A DNA stretch of 64,000 nt, taken from NCBI GenBank assembly GCA_013339765.2, contig JABSTR010001710.1, positions 1 through 64,000 of the forward strand, written 5' to 3'. The position numbers were made by a program, and so were the translations under genes. Source of the DNA: Haemaphysalis longicornis (lineage: Eukaryota; Arthropoda; Arachnida; Ixodida; Ixodidae). Below, in pieces: positions 1 to 13,105 of this stretch (its first letter is position 1; each line of letters opens with the position of its first letter). The notes under the pieces were generated by a model. It saw only the letters and a list, made by a program, of their open reading frames with translations, was not told the DNA's origin and did no database searches.

Positions 1-3000
1 TGGTTGTATGTTTTGAAGAAGCTTCAGCACTCTGTAAACATCAACGATAAGTTCAGGCATAGCTTCAAGTATTGAGAACGCTGAAGTCGGAATTCGGCCA
101 GGTTGGATCTTGAAAAGACAGATTCAAAATACCGGTTAAAGTATTGGCTTTATCAACATCGTTAAGCATAGAGTTGTTATTAAAACTGATTGGACGTATG
201 CGCGTGTCAAGTGTGCGGTTGCACTTCACCATTTTCCGGAATTAGTTGAGATTTTTTTTATATTTCGACTCAATGGAAAAATTACCCTCCTTCTAGCAGA
301 TGTTGTTTTGCGTTTTATTAAATTCCCTAGCTCCCCAAGGCCACCAAACTAATCCGGTTCGTAGTGGGCTCTGAGCTTTATAAACATTCATTTCCGTGCA
401 TTCAGGAGGGATTTTATTTATTTTGTGAACCACGGCTTAGCGTATCTTTGCTTTCCCGAAAAGTTTCTTAAATTGTATATATAGATCTACAAGGGCGAAT
501 ATTTTTTTGCTCGAACTTCAACCACAAATACGTGATGTCTGAAGCGGCGCTCCAATACTCAGAGGAAATAATTCTATAACCCTAACACGATTGAATCATT
601 TTACCCCTATCGTAGAGGTTAAAATTAAGAGGCCGGATGTCAGGAAAAGGAGGGCGATAACATATCACCTTTGTGGTTGTTCCCACATCATCACTAAGGT
701 TATATATTGCCAAGACAGACAGAATCACGGACTCGGCATTGGAAAAAGTAAAGCAAGAGTGTTAACATTAAGGTTGGCCCACTGAGTAGGGACATCAAAA
801 TATTGAAAAAGGCCATGGCTGGCCTTTAGTAGTCAATGTAACAATCATGTAGTGAGTGATGCTTTCGGTGAAAATAGGGGCATCTTACTCACCCAGCGCT
901 CGCCAGGCGTAATAAAATCTACCCCTATTACAAACTGATCTGTTCTAAATTTCTACAACTGATATGGATAATGAAATGAAGGTCTGAATACTGCTGTCAG
1001 TGTGTGGGCCATAAAACGCCGCCATCGTAAGGGGTTCATCATTATGAAGGACATGCTTGCGTTATGCTGATTCACAGCACACATCGCTAAAAGATATCGA
1101 GAAACTCGGAATGGATTTTAAACTTTAATATATACACCTCCGACGCGGAATTATCTGTCTTCACGTTGGCTTCATTATCGTGGGGAAAGACCTCAGAGTT
1201 GGTGATGGATTCGTAAACTCATGACTCCTACCCGAAGATTATGTCCGCGTTTAGGAAGGATAACAGGCCGGCTAGTTCATCAGCTAGTTCATCGGCCAGG
1301 TCCCTGAATTGAGTAAGGACTTGGAAAAAAAGCTCTTCGGGATAGATAACTTTTTAAATAAAAGCGAAAATGCACCAGCAAAACGCTCAAAAGCAGAAGA
1401 ACTAACTACGTGGGACTCGCATATTTTGTGTTCGGATCTGAAGAACCCTCAGAAGCATTTCTGAGCTGCTCAATGTATTGTATCAATTATTGGTCGCCAC
1501 TTTTATATTCCACGTTGTTGCAAAGACGGCGAGGATATTTCTTGTTTCTGCCATTGTAGGCACATGTGAAGGTTCCCTAGCGCCCGCATGATGAGCTTTG
1601 TCCTCCACAGTTACCTCACCGATGTAGGTATCGTGCTTCATTCCGGTAACTAGTGCACAGTAGCGCATAAGCGCTATATCTCAGACCCTATTATCTTCGT
1701 TTAGCGTACTTCACCGTCGACCCTCTCTGTCTAATTTCAAGCCATTCACACTACCCCAAAAATGTATCGAGAAATTGGAGCATTCATGTGGTGCATAGCG
1801 AGGTGAATGGACAGCGAGAAACAGCTTTTACATACCTGATATTTTGAGATATGGGAGTTCGAGTTAAGAAGGAATTACCGCATAAGTTTTTTTTAGTAGC
1901 AGGCCTAGAAAAAAGAAACCCGCGATTTATTAGAAGAGCATCGACACTGGGGAGGCGCTTTTTTATGTAACTCGTGTATGACACAACAGTAAAATACACT
2001 TACAGGACCCTGATAAATACTTTTTTATTATTATTTTGCAGAAGACTTCACCCACAGTCATCATGAACGTTATGCTTTTACTAAAACTCAACGTTTCTGT
2101 GCATATTAGTGGCGGTAGATTTGCTTCGTTAAATGTTTTGTCAATAAAATCGCGCTGAAATGGAACTGCACCACACGAAAAAATTGTATCAAGTGAACTG
2201 TTTGTTTTATATTTAGTAGGACTGGCTGTAATATTCAACGCTGTGCAGCACAATGGCGGCTCAGCAGCGATAAAATTTATCTAACAAGCTGATAATACAC
2301 TCGCTCTGGGGACTTGTGCTTTCTGTGCTGCTTAATATATTTCATACGAACACGTCACATAATAACCGTTTAGGCCTTCGTTTTGGGGTGTTGCCTTGAA
2401 ATTATAAACACTGTGTTTTGGATACGCTGCGCACAATTTGCAAGAACAGCGCAATATTACATCACTACATACGGCATTGTTATGAATTTGTTTGTGAAAT
2501 GATGATGCTGAAACAGTGGGCAATTACCTGGACTGCAGTCATAAGGTTACAGGTGAGATTAATCGTTGCCGTATCCGTCGAGGTCCCCTTATCACTAACT
2601 CGGTTGTAATGGCTTTCGAGTCAGGCTTCGCATCTTATCTTTGAATTGCTATGACAGTTCTTGCAAATGTAAGTGCATCTATTGCTTACCAAGTGGATAA
2701 AAAAAGCTCGGCCGCTCCACTCCAGGTCAATCTTCGATGAATATTTTTGTATGTTCTGAAGTTGACCCTAGTTTGCAGCGCTCGCTTTACGATTAGGTCA
2801 AGCAGAGAAAACATGGGTAACAGCAAATGGCGTTGATATTTAAATCGCGGTTTTAGTGATGGCGTTGTCACATCAAATGGTGTATAGCAGAGTATTGAAA
2901 AAAAGAATTCTCGGATTCCGCAGGATTTGGCTTGATGGTGCATGTTTAGATCGCTGTCCACTCAACAATTCTTATATCAGTTTTAAACTCGTCGATTGAC

Positions 3001-6000
3001 AATGTGCAACAGGCTTCTTCAGTGTGTTATCGTTTCTTTACTTCTAACAAAAACAATGATATTTTGCAACACAGACTCTGGATTCTGTTTTATTGCTGCA
3101 GTAGAAACAAGAAGACAGATTGAATAGTATTGGGATATAAATGGATACCAGGTCGATATTTATATATAAAACTTTTCAAAAACGCCAAACGGTTTTCTTC
3201 AGAGTGTACGCATCTTTCAATTTTCTAGATTTCATCATTTCAGGGGGGAAGGTGTGGCCTTGAAACCGGTAAATACCGCCAAATGGCCTCGTTTAACGGT
3301 GAAAAAGCTTTTACTCAGTGAGAGGATAACGAGCTAAGTTTCGAAGATCACAATAAGGAAATATTAGGCACGGTTTCTGTCATTTTATTTTTGCATTACT
3401 CTTGTAAATTTAGGTAGAGATCTCCTTACACTGTGCGAAATCAGCGATACACTTTCCGGGCAGAATTTTTGCTTTCACAAATTTTGTGCAAGAGTTTTAG
3501 GTTTTATATCAGTGATATACGTGACGATTGATTGAGTTCTCTGCTGCTATTGGTAATTCGGTCGTAAACCGCCTACCCCAATGCTGAATTTTATTTGTTG
3601 CAGGTAAGCAACATAATAGTGAATGGTTATTCCCGCAAGCTGATTTTTTTAGACAAACGCCACAGCGGTATAGGGTACGCTCCTGTCTTTTTTTAAGAGA
3701 AATGATCTCGCCTAACCTCGTGTGTATCGAAAACGCGACTTGCAAATATTGAGGAAATTGCTATTATGAGTACTGCCCGGACGTTCCACAGGAGATGCTC
3801 GGGTTATAAAATTGTGGCTTAATGGTGTAAGCATAAAAAGTAGACTGAGCGAACTCCTGATCAAGAACAGATATTTTATACCGTGTACAGGCATGAAAAA
3901 ATTATGTAAAAATTGTGAAAAATCCAGAAAAGTAGCTGTACACTCGCCAAATTTTGCCTTCATGTGTATAAACCTGTTTTTTTAAAACATTGTAGCATTT
4001 AGAGCTCCCTTGGGATATATGTTAGAGGAATAAAACTTGCTTACATTCGCGACAGAAAATATGAACTGAATAGAGTGCAACAAGCACTAGGAGAGTGTTC
4101 ATGGCTGAGTTCTTACTTCACTGCTTTTTTTATACCTGCACAGAATTTGCGCACCCTTTTCGTGGTTCGCAGGATTGTATGCATAACTACTTCAACATCA
4201 TTGGCTGAAGGCACAAGAGCGGGGCGGGAGCGGACAATGTTCATTGTTTCTTGAGTCTTGGTGCTATTTTTTGAAGGGGTAGTATGATGGAAAAGGCGGG
4301 TTTCTCTTTTCATCCATGCAGAACGACAGGATGAATATAAACATACAAATGAATCACGTGAAAAGTTATATCTAAGGGAACTCATCTATCATTTTGGTAA
4401 ACGTGTACTGCTCTTGAGTGAGCGAGACGTATCTCCACCATAGTTAACTTATTTCAAAGGTGTTTATCTGTTAGAATAAATTAACGGTGTAGAACGCCGT
4501 TTTAATAAAGTGGAATGACGTGTTTGTGTACAGTAATAAGAAACGGTTGGCCGTAATAGGCGCTCGTCGGCCAGGGTAAATACTTAGCGAAATTTTTTAT
4601 GTGGTGAAAGATGTTCGTCTGCGGAGAATGATACAGAGATCCAGCCATTTTCGTTCTAGGATTTATTAAAAACGTGTTAGTAAGTAACAGCCAAATACTC
4701 GAACACACATGCTATCAGGCATTCAGGAACTCCGTGAATTGGCGTAAAGCTACTGGTTTTTCTTGTTGTTGATAAGATGCCATACTAGTTTCTTCTAGTA
4801 ATGTTTGGATTTAAACTTTTTTGCTACCAATAAGAGTTTAGTCCAGGGGTCTCCTTAGTAAAACGTTTTTGTACTCAATTTAATGCAGCCAACACCACAG
4901 TTCCGGCCACTTCCTCATATTTTTTCCTTCTGTTTTATGTTTTGAAATTTGTCGTCAATGTCTTTTGGGCTTACATGTTGTGTACAATAAACACGATAAG
5001 GAAATTGGGAAATTCTCGTGTTTCACAGCAACCAAAAACGATGTTCCCTAAAATGATTCCAACAGAACCCCGCACCGTGTACCAATCGCTATGCAAGGCG
5101 AGGCCAGTTTTCGCCAATGCCATGTTTACGATCATCCGCCCGCTGCACCAGAGCCGTCTCAGCGTGCCGTTGTCGCGTTAGCTCTGCTTGACGCACTAGC
5201 TCACTCCGCACGCGCTCTGCTGCGAGTGACACTCCGTTTTAATCCCATCGATGTGCCGGTACCCTTTACAAATATCGAAAATTCCGATAGAGTATCTCCG
5301 TAGTAGTACACAATAGGTACAGATCTCTTTCTGTTTTTCTGACTTTCTGCCTACCTGTCCTTTTTGCCCAGGTACATAAAACGGAGCCGGAGGAGTTTTC
5401 TGTATACGCAGGGCCACTGCATTTAACTTTCACCTAAATATAGAAGCTCCCCTATTAAAGAGACTTCCAGATCAACCGAACGCTGTGACTCTCTACAAAT
5501 GTAAAAAAGGTATAAGCAGTGCAGCAACATTCACCGGGTAAAATGTGTTGTTTTCATGAGCAGATGCGTCGAAAATATAATGAGAGAAAATCCTACGAAT
5601 ACATTAAACGGTTAGTAGTTGTTGCTTTCTATAAGCCGCCACTGCATAGAAATGCGCTACAACTTAGCAAACGAGACCTCAGGGACTGCCTAACAAAATT
5701 AAACATAGGCACAAGCAGAACATGCACACGGGAAATGCTGAAACCGTGCCGTAATCTTTTTCATCTGATACGTATGTAATTGTTCTCATTGATGGTGCAC
5801 CTGGTCTGGTGAGACCAAATATAGGTTTTGTTTTGCCCTTTCAGATAAATGGAAGCAGGTCAGCGTCCACGTAAGAGGGTTGGCCAAGGTACGTTCTGAC
5901 GCACAGTTCTGAGAACCATCCGATTTGATAGTACGCACCAGGAGCGTTCCTCAATAGGTTATGCCTCGTTTTCGTGCACATTTGGGGCGCTATTCCAATT

Positions 6001-9000
6001 CTGCTCCTTGGCAAAAATTATTGTAGAAAACAAGCAAAAAATGTTCTGCCAGGCTTTGTTTTGTGAGGTTGGTACAAAATCTACACTCATGAGTCGCAGG
6101 CGATGTCGTCGTTATGTATAAACTGAACGTTCTGTTTGAAGGAGCATCATTGCTGCTATCGTGTAGAAGAACCAATTTAAATTTTTAGGCAGCCCCCAAC
6201 ACCCCCCTTCGCCAACTGAGTCGCGCTAGTAGCTATTATTATTTTAGGTGGTTATAAATATTCTGTAAGAGGAGGTGATGTGGCCAATAGGTAAAATTTG
6301 GGGGCCGACGTATCCAAGAAGGGGGGATGTTGTGTTTGGTATCATTCGCGTTTGCGTCTGCCTTGATGTGACTCGAGTGGCGTAATCACTGCGACACCAT
6401 TTACCAGCCAGAGCCACTGGTCTAATTAAAACTGACTGTGGTTTGTAATGATTGGAAGCGGTTTGGTCAGTTTTGTAAACACAAAAGGAACTCCATTTCT
6501 GGTAAGAGAGCAGCAAATTTCGTAATTTACCCGACAGGCAAGAAGGCCTTCACTTAGAAGCTAGGCAGATTCACTAATAAATGTTGTTAGCGGTTTTATT
6601 AAAGAGAGTAAGCTGAAGCGGGCAGCATAGATAGAAAAAATAATAGTGCTCCCAACAGAGATGGCTGCAGCAATAAAGCACTATTTAGACCAGCACCTGT
6701 AAACTGTGCCGCTGGAACTAAAGGCTAAAGTTGCCAGAATGTTTAGGAAACACGAAAACCTCTGTTTCGAAGATATCATAAGCAAACCGCGTGAGGTACC
6801 GGGCGGATAGCCCTGTTGAATTGGCTGCTTATAGCTGCGGGGCCATCCACTAGCGCCGACGGTGCCGGGCCGTGTATTTCCCGTTCTTTTGCGAGGCGCA
6901 GAAAGAAAGTATACAGGAGGCGCTGACATGGGTCATTTGGGTTTGCTAACGCAGCGGTGTCCGGCGATATACTTTGCGATGTGCGCTTCCACGTTTCCAT
7001 TTACTCCACGGCATCGGCAATAGGTGGATGCCTCACTGTTGCGGCTGCCTCTGTTTCCTAGCATTGCAACCGCCGTAGTACACGTGCAGGTGTCTTTCAG
7101 GTGCGTTTTGGTGTCAACGACTGTGTTTGAAGTATATCTGCCTGGGTCAATAGGTGTATTTGCCTACGGCTACGAGCAGCACAAAATTTCAGTCACCCTT
7201 TCATTTTTCAAAGAGTGGTATGCTATAGTAGCGCTCGCTCTCGCTAAAACTTGAGCTGTGTTTTTTTAATTGCCCGCCCACTTGAATGTTGCGTAGTGTT
7301 CTTGATCTTCGCGAAAAATTACCCGTCTTGTACAGGTGCTTTAATTTGTGTGACTCCAGTTCTTGCTATCCTCTATGGGGCTTTGTGTTTCCGAACATGC
7401 TGTCATGCTCCCACTGCAGGTTAACTACGTACAACATGCGTTGAAGCAAGGTTGTTGAGCAGTAAGAGTAATGGATGTATTAAGCTTGCGTCAAGAAGAT
7501 ATGTTGGTCACTTTTCCTTTTCATTTCTGACGTTACCAGTAAAACCCGTCTCATGCACTCGCGGGAGAGCCCCCTCCCAAAATCCCCGTCGTGGCGACGG
7601 AGGAACCACAGAAACCACAAAAACGAGTAGATTAGGGTGTTATGACAGGGATGCCGCAAACAAAAAAATGTCTGCCCTCGCCGAGGAAGGTGCCATGGGG
7701 CCCATGGAAACAAACAGAAAAAGCTGAAGGCCTGGTCAGTTGCTGGTGACACTGGTTCCCATAATGAGTACAAAAGCGTAATGTTCTGAGCCACACAATT
7801 GACCAGTCCACCACGAGAACAACAAAAGCATGTTCAACAGGCAACAAGAAGAAATATTTCGTGACAGGCGCTAGTGTTCTTTTCCAAGCACAGTTCCAAC
7901 GCATCGTTGAAGCGCGCAGAATTGGGCTCAATCCCGATACCGACAAAGCGCTTTGTGTCGGCGGTACTTCAGAATTTCACCTGCCCCCACACTCCACATG
8001 CCACCATGCGAGTTTTCACGCACGTTCACCGAAAGTAAATATTCTTTGTACCAATAATATAAACATAGTGAAGTAAATTTGCCTGAGGAGTTATGTTTTC
8101 GGGCGCATCCCTTGGTTGTTTAGTGGCTAGAAGGATTTCCTAAGACAACACCCCCAAATACAGGGTTTTCAACCTCTGAATATGCCAAATCATTTTAACG
8201 AGGAAGCCGCGGTGAACACAAAACGTGAAAGTAGATTGTAAGTGGTTCAAAAAGCGATATTATCCCTTTATCGGTATAAATGCTGCTGTTGCGATGGAAA
8301 TGTCGACAATAATATTAGGGATCTTAATAAACCGTACTGCGACCCTTACATTCTAGTGAGAGAAATATCAACCAGTCGTCCATCTTTTGAGTCCCTTCTC
8401 TGACAAAGAGGTGACCTCCCTGTGAATGACGAGGCTGAAATATAATGACCCTTGTTAATTGTTCAGAGCATGCCAAGTAAGGAATAGCACCGAAGCTGGT
8501 TACGTTTTTCTGGAACTTCAGTATTTATTTTATTTTACAGTTCGCAATAACGAGAGTGATACTTTTATTCAGCTGTATGCTGGCAACCCTCACGCACACC
8601 GCTCATTAGTTATTTACACTTTGATTCATGCTGGTGGTGTTAGGAGAAACGACCGTTGTGTTCTTCAGACTTTCCGTGAATTGGCACCACTTCGTTTGTG
8701 TGTTTACGTCTGAAAAGTAATGACAGTATTTAAAATAATAGCTAGAAAGTTCTCACTGATTATTCGGAGTGGTCATAAGCAACATCATGAATTTAAAACG
8801 CAAGCCTAATTCAGTGCTGGGCTTACCAGATCTTAATTTCTGACTGGTAAAATGATGGTTATTTTGTGTTAGAGATTTTGTCGAATATCTCTTTTACGGC
8901 ACTGGAGATGTGGTGCATGCGTACATAAAATACTTGGCCACTGCGTGCGATTCCATGCTGCCTTTCTTGCCAAGAGTGTCAGCAGCCGTACAAATACGTG

Positions 9001-10430
9001 TGATGTGGAAGTATAAAACATTTAGTGGTGCTTGCGCCGTCAAGGTCGTTGCCACAGCTATATACCATACTTTAGAAAACATTCACGCTTCACAGGTAGG
9101 TACACCCACTGTTGAAAGAGTAGCAGCCGTATGCAGTAGTATCATGAGGGATAAAAAAACTGAAAGCCAAATTGAAGTAACCGTAAGACTGAATTGTTAA
9201 AAACAACTTGCTGCCGAAGTTGAGAGAAGCAATATTCCTATAAATAGGTTACTCCAAGCTTTCGCATTAATGTGATTGACCTTACTAGAGTGTATTAAAA
9301 CTATTTGAACGTAATGTAAATAATTGTGATCAGCACAACTGACACAATGAAGCTGTTACACTTCAATTGTCTTGCTTTCGACAAGGTCATTGTCACCATA
9401 GCCAAGAACCGCACCACAGGGGTGAGTTTTTGATGGGCCAGCTGTAGCTTCTTCAAAATATTTCAACAAACACGCGTTCCCTAAAATATCGCGGTAACCT
9501 TGCAAAAAGCAGATCTGGAAGGGCATGATTTTAGACTGGTAGGCAGAATAAAATACTGGTTGCGACCTGGTTAAAACTAGTGTACACCAGAATATCTGTG
9601 ACTAAAGCGATTAAATTGCTTCGAGCATACTTACAAGTTATGACAAGTTTATGGGTGCGTGCACTGCGTTGCCAAGCGTTCTGTAAACCACCGCCCTGTG
9701 ATACCGACTCTGTAATGTTCACTAGAATCTTAGCGCAGTTGTGTAAAAGGGACGTTAGAAATGAAAACTTCTGGATAAAAGTTAACATGCCCGTCTCTTT
9801 GGGGCCTGACCCCATGCAATCTTTCGTATAAACCTGGCTAGCAATTCGGGCGGCGTAAGACGAGTTCACGAACCGCAATCTCATCATATCGGCTGCCCCA
9901 TTGCACTGCTCCGTCTGCTGGACACGAGCGCCGTCGAGGTACTACCTGGTATCTCACACTTCATCTCGCAGGAACGTGTGAAGGCTCACAGCTGGCGGAC
10001 ACACACCAGAACCCGTTTGCTGTGGCAAAAAATCTTTCTGTAGAGAGAAAATAACTTCTTTCAAGGGCACATAAAGAAAGCCGATGAGAGGCCAACTGAA
10101 AGATTCAACGTGGTACGAGTGGCACATGCCTTCTTGAAAACTTACATTTTTATTTATTTTAATAATTGAGGCAGCTTAGGCGACCATTTGTTTTATTCTT
10201 TCGTGCAGTAGGTGTCCCAACTCTTTGAAAAATTATCTCGTCTTTACTTAGACGGAAACGTTTTGGTAGATGTGTGGTCAGGCTGCTGACCGCAGTGCTT
10301 GTTCACCCAGCGCAAAGAAATGCTTCCTGCTGCCTAGTTTTACGCTGTACGGTAAAAGTTCCCATTGATTTTGTTTTTATTGTACCTGTATTGACTTCGC
10401 TGACTTTTTTTCCGCCTTCATATGTCTTTA
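1..10430. other. AT-rich intergenic or intronic sequence, no recognised gene
   Basis: Both strands contain only short open frames with no family resemblance I can name. The longest is a minus-strand frame of 118 codons at 9531-9887, which starts at an ordinary ATG and has no recognisable domain. Composition is AT-rich with scattered GC-richer patches around 5090-5240, 6780-6990 and 7550-7720. I see no tRNA boxes, long tandem repeats, LTRs or clear inverted repeats. Exons of a host gene with long introns cannot be excluded by eye. Confidence 0.5.
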
Positions 10431-10437
10431 GAGTCTC

Positions 10438-10905
10438 CTAACAGCGTACCAGCCAGCGAAGCGTCGCTTGTGCTCTTTTGCGGTGCTTCTGTGGAGCGAC
10501 GAGGACTTGGAGCTTGATACAGTGTACAAACTTAGAAATTAAATAAATGCATATTTGTCCATTCCAATATGTCTCATGCCTTAGTTTTAAAGGAGCGAAT
10601 GAATTGCTACGACCACTTGGCGGCCGGCGGACTAAACGCTGGGCCGACTGACTCGGACGGAAGCTCGGCGAGCCGTGCAGTAGCCAAGTCAAGACAAGTC
10701 ATGTTCTCCTGACGTCACACGAAAACGCAACAGAAAATTGGAGAGGATACAGAGAGGAGGACAGCATTTTCGAATTGATTGTTCAATAAATGAATTCGCT
10801 ACGCGCACTCAGAGTGGTCGAAATATTATCTATGGACTCCGGACTACAAATGGCGGTAGTAATCCTGCAATGTTTACAAATCACTTCAGTGTCCCTTTAA
10901 GAAGT
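10438..10905. repeat. GC-richer repeat-like block, possible MITE end
   Basis: This block is GC-richer than its surroundings and ends at about 10892-10905 with the bases CAGTGTCCCTTTAA. From memory this resembles the terminus of abundant short non-autonomous DNA elements in tick genomes that end in TTAA. I could not find the opposite terminus near 10300-10440, so the element would be truncated. The minus-strand open frame here (10438-10692) has no recognisable domain. The call is weak. Confidence 0.25.
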
Positions 10906-10938
10906 GGTAGAATCGGTTTGAACTCATCCGCACATCGG

Positions 10939-11806
10939 TGGAGAGCATTCATTCTCCGGTCAGCCATCATCAAGCCAAATTGACCGGGTCACTGCCAAAG
11001 TTAAATATGTGGTCATGCGGGACTGTCGTGTGACTGTCCGAGAAATTTCGGAAGATGTGGGCATCAGCCATTTTTCTGCACATTCTGTTGAAACCAAAGA
11101 TTTGGCCATGAAAGAGTTGCGACGAAGTTTGTGCAGAGGCTGCTTTGGCTGTAGAAAAAGCAACTTTGTGTGGAAGTCTTACATGACATGCAGGATTGCA
11201 CAACAGTGACCCCCACTTCATAAACACCATAATCACTGTTGACGAGTCTTGGGTCTACGGGTACGACCCGGAACCAAATTCCAGTCGCCACAGTAGAAGC
11301 ATCCTACGTCACCGTGACCAAAGAAGGCCCGCCAAATGCGCAGCAACGTGGAAGTGAGGCTGACTCCTTTCTTTGTATCCCGTAGTTTGGTACACCGCGA
11401 GTACGCTCAACATGCTCAACCGGTCCCCAAAGAGTACTGAGGGGCCCCAACCCCAGCTGTGGTCCACAGCCCAGCTGTGGTCCACAGCAAATTAGCAGAA
11501 TAATCACGACAATGCTCCAGCACGTTCTGCGCACTTGATTCAGACTATTGCGGTGAAAAACAAGACTCCTGTAGTTCAACATGTTCTTTACTCTCCTTAT
11601 ATGGCCCCCGCGACTACTGGCTGTTTTCCAAAACAAAGAGGTCATTGAAAGGAGCGTGATTTCAGCCAAGAGTGGACATTATGGCTGGAACGATAGCTCA
11701 GCTAAGCTAAATTTCGAAAGAGGTCTTGTCTGAATGCTTCCCACAATGGCGGCACCGCTGGAAAAAGTACGTGAAGTCCCAAGGAGACTACTTTCAGGGT
11801 GATTAA
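10939..11806 (+). pseudogene. mariner-family transposase, decayed
   Basis: Translation in shifting plus frames gives the mariner landmarks in order: the linker block VTVREISEDVGIS (about 11030-11070), VDESWVYGYDPE with the first catalytic Asp (about 11238-11275), HDNAPAR with the second Asp (about 11510-11530), and the C-terminal SQGDYFQGD followed by TAA at 11804-11806. The third catalytic position lies in a block like PRDYWLFSKTKRSLKG at about 11607-11655, which is out of frame with the preceding tyrosine-serine-proline motif. Mariner transposases are about 345 residues. Here roughly the first 50 residues, part of the N-terminal helix-turn-helix, are missing or unreadable, and there are several stops and frameshifts. 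I did not locate terminal inverted repeats. This is an old fossil copy of a cut-and-paste element. Confidence 0.85.
11453..11488. repeat. 18-bp tandem duplication inside the mariner fossil
   Basis: CCAGCTGTGGTCCACAGC occurs twice head to tail at 11453-11470 and 11471-11488. Each unit is itself nearly palindromic (CTGTGG/CCACAG). It lies between the DESW and HDNAPA blocks and adds sequence that normal mariners lack, so it arose after the copy died. Confidence 0.85.
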
Positions 11807-12027
11807 GTTTCAAACGCTCCAGTTATGCAAGTGTTTTTTTCTTCGGCTAAAGGTTCGATGCTTTTCTAACAGACCTCGTAGTGATCCTAAGCCCTGTCAT
11901 TGCTAACAGGGAAAAAGTAGTTTACATGTGCTGCCAGTTTTGGCACCGGGCGATAACGGGAAACCATGAGCGAACACCAGCATGGCGAAAGCTTCCAAAG
12001 CGCGCACTGCCAGTGTAAACTACATGT

Positions 12028-12104
12028 CTTTCAAATTTCAAAGTATTCTTTATTTCAAAGTAGTAGTCTTTCAAAGAAAGTAGTCTTTCAAAGTATTCGG
12101 ACAA
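12028..12104. repeat. TTTCAAAG-rich imperfect tandem repeat
   Basis: The motif TTTCAAAG recurs four to five times in this stretch, with AGTAGTCTTTCAAAG present twice in tandem at about 12060-12090. It looks like a small local slippage product. No function is suggested. Confidence 0.6.
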
Positions 12105-12873
12105 ATATGGTTCCAAAGTTTTTCCGGTTAGAAAACCGCTGCTGATTATCTTATCTTATGTCTGAACCAGTGGTTATTGAATCAAAATGAGCATTATTCT
12201 GAAGCTCAGTGTTTATGCAGAGCAAGACGTTTGAGCTTTGTTTGGGAAGGTTTCAAATGTCGTAAATCTAGTTCTGCGTTCGCTCTGAACCAATCATTCA
12301 TGAGGACTTCCAATTTTGAATTGCTACAATTCAAAAGTCTGAATTTTCTTCTTGATTGGAAAATTCTCACGAGTTTATTTTTGAGTGCGAAAAGTATGTT
12401 TATACCAAGGCTTTAATGCAGTGACTTGCCTGCTCACAAATGATGACGATATTGTTGATGTAGCCAAGCTCAACGTCAACTCTTTTGAGATACTTTTTCG
12501 ATAGTCCTATTATTCTCTTTAAAGCGTTAGTAATTGAAGTCGTGGAATTAGTGATCCTGCTCTCTCCTAAGACTCCCAAATATCACGATGAGTGAAATTC
12601 GATATAGTTAAGCTATGAACTTGTTTCCTTGGAGATCTCGCAACTTCTAGAACATTGAGGGGCGGACTCCGGATTAAAACGTTTTGTTCATCTTCACATG
12701 TCTTTGAAAACAAAGAGGCCAAAGCAGGAGTACGGAGGGTGAAGACTTACTAGCCGATCCTCAAAACTTGAGCTTCTGGGATTTATAGTGCATAACATCT
12801 GCAAAATATTTTTGTCTATTTCGAATAAGAGATCGCTTTTTAGGCTCAATGTCTGAAAGGCACTGCCTCAGAA

Positions 12874-13105
12874 TTAAAAATATATATATAATTGATTGAT
12901 TGTGGGGATTAACGCGCCGACGCCCCGCATTAATTTTGACCACCTGGGGGTCTTCAACGTGCGTCGAAATCTCGTACACACGGGCGCTCTTGCTTTTCGC
13001 CTCCATCAGAAAAGCAGCCGCCGCATCCAGGAATAGAACCAGCGAATTTGTTCTCAACAGCGCAACGCTTTAGCCCCTGACCCACCGCTGCGGGTTAAAA
13101 ATATA
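12874..13105 (-). mobile_element. tRNA-derived SINE (tick Ruka-like) with 11-bp TSD
   Basis: Read on the minus strand, the body (13094 down to 12885) begins with a tRNA-like head. An A-box-like stretch GGGTCAGGGGCTAAAGCG is followed about 30 bases later by a B-box-like GGTTCTATTCC (consensus GGTTCGANTCC). A tRNA-unrelated part follows, containing GAGGCGAAAAGC, CCCGTGTG, ACGCACGTTGAAGA and CCCCAGGTGGTC, then a tail made of AATC repeats. TTAAAAATATA occurs exactly at 12874-12884 and 13095-13105 as an 11-bp target-site duplication, the mark of LINE-driven insertion. The architecture matches the Ruka-type SINEs described from ticks (recalled, not searched). It is non-coding and would be transcribed by RNA polymerase III if active; both boxes carry mismatches. 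Confidence 0.8.
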
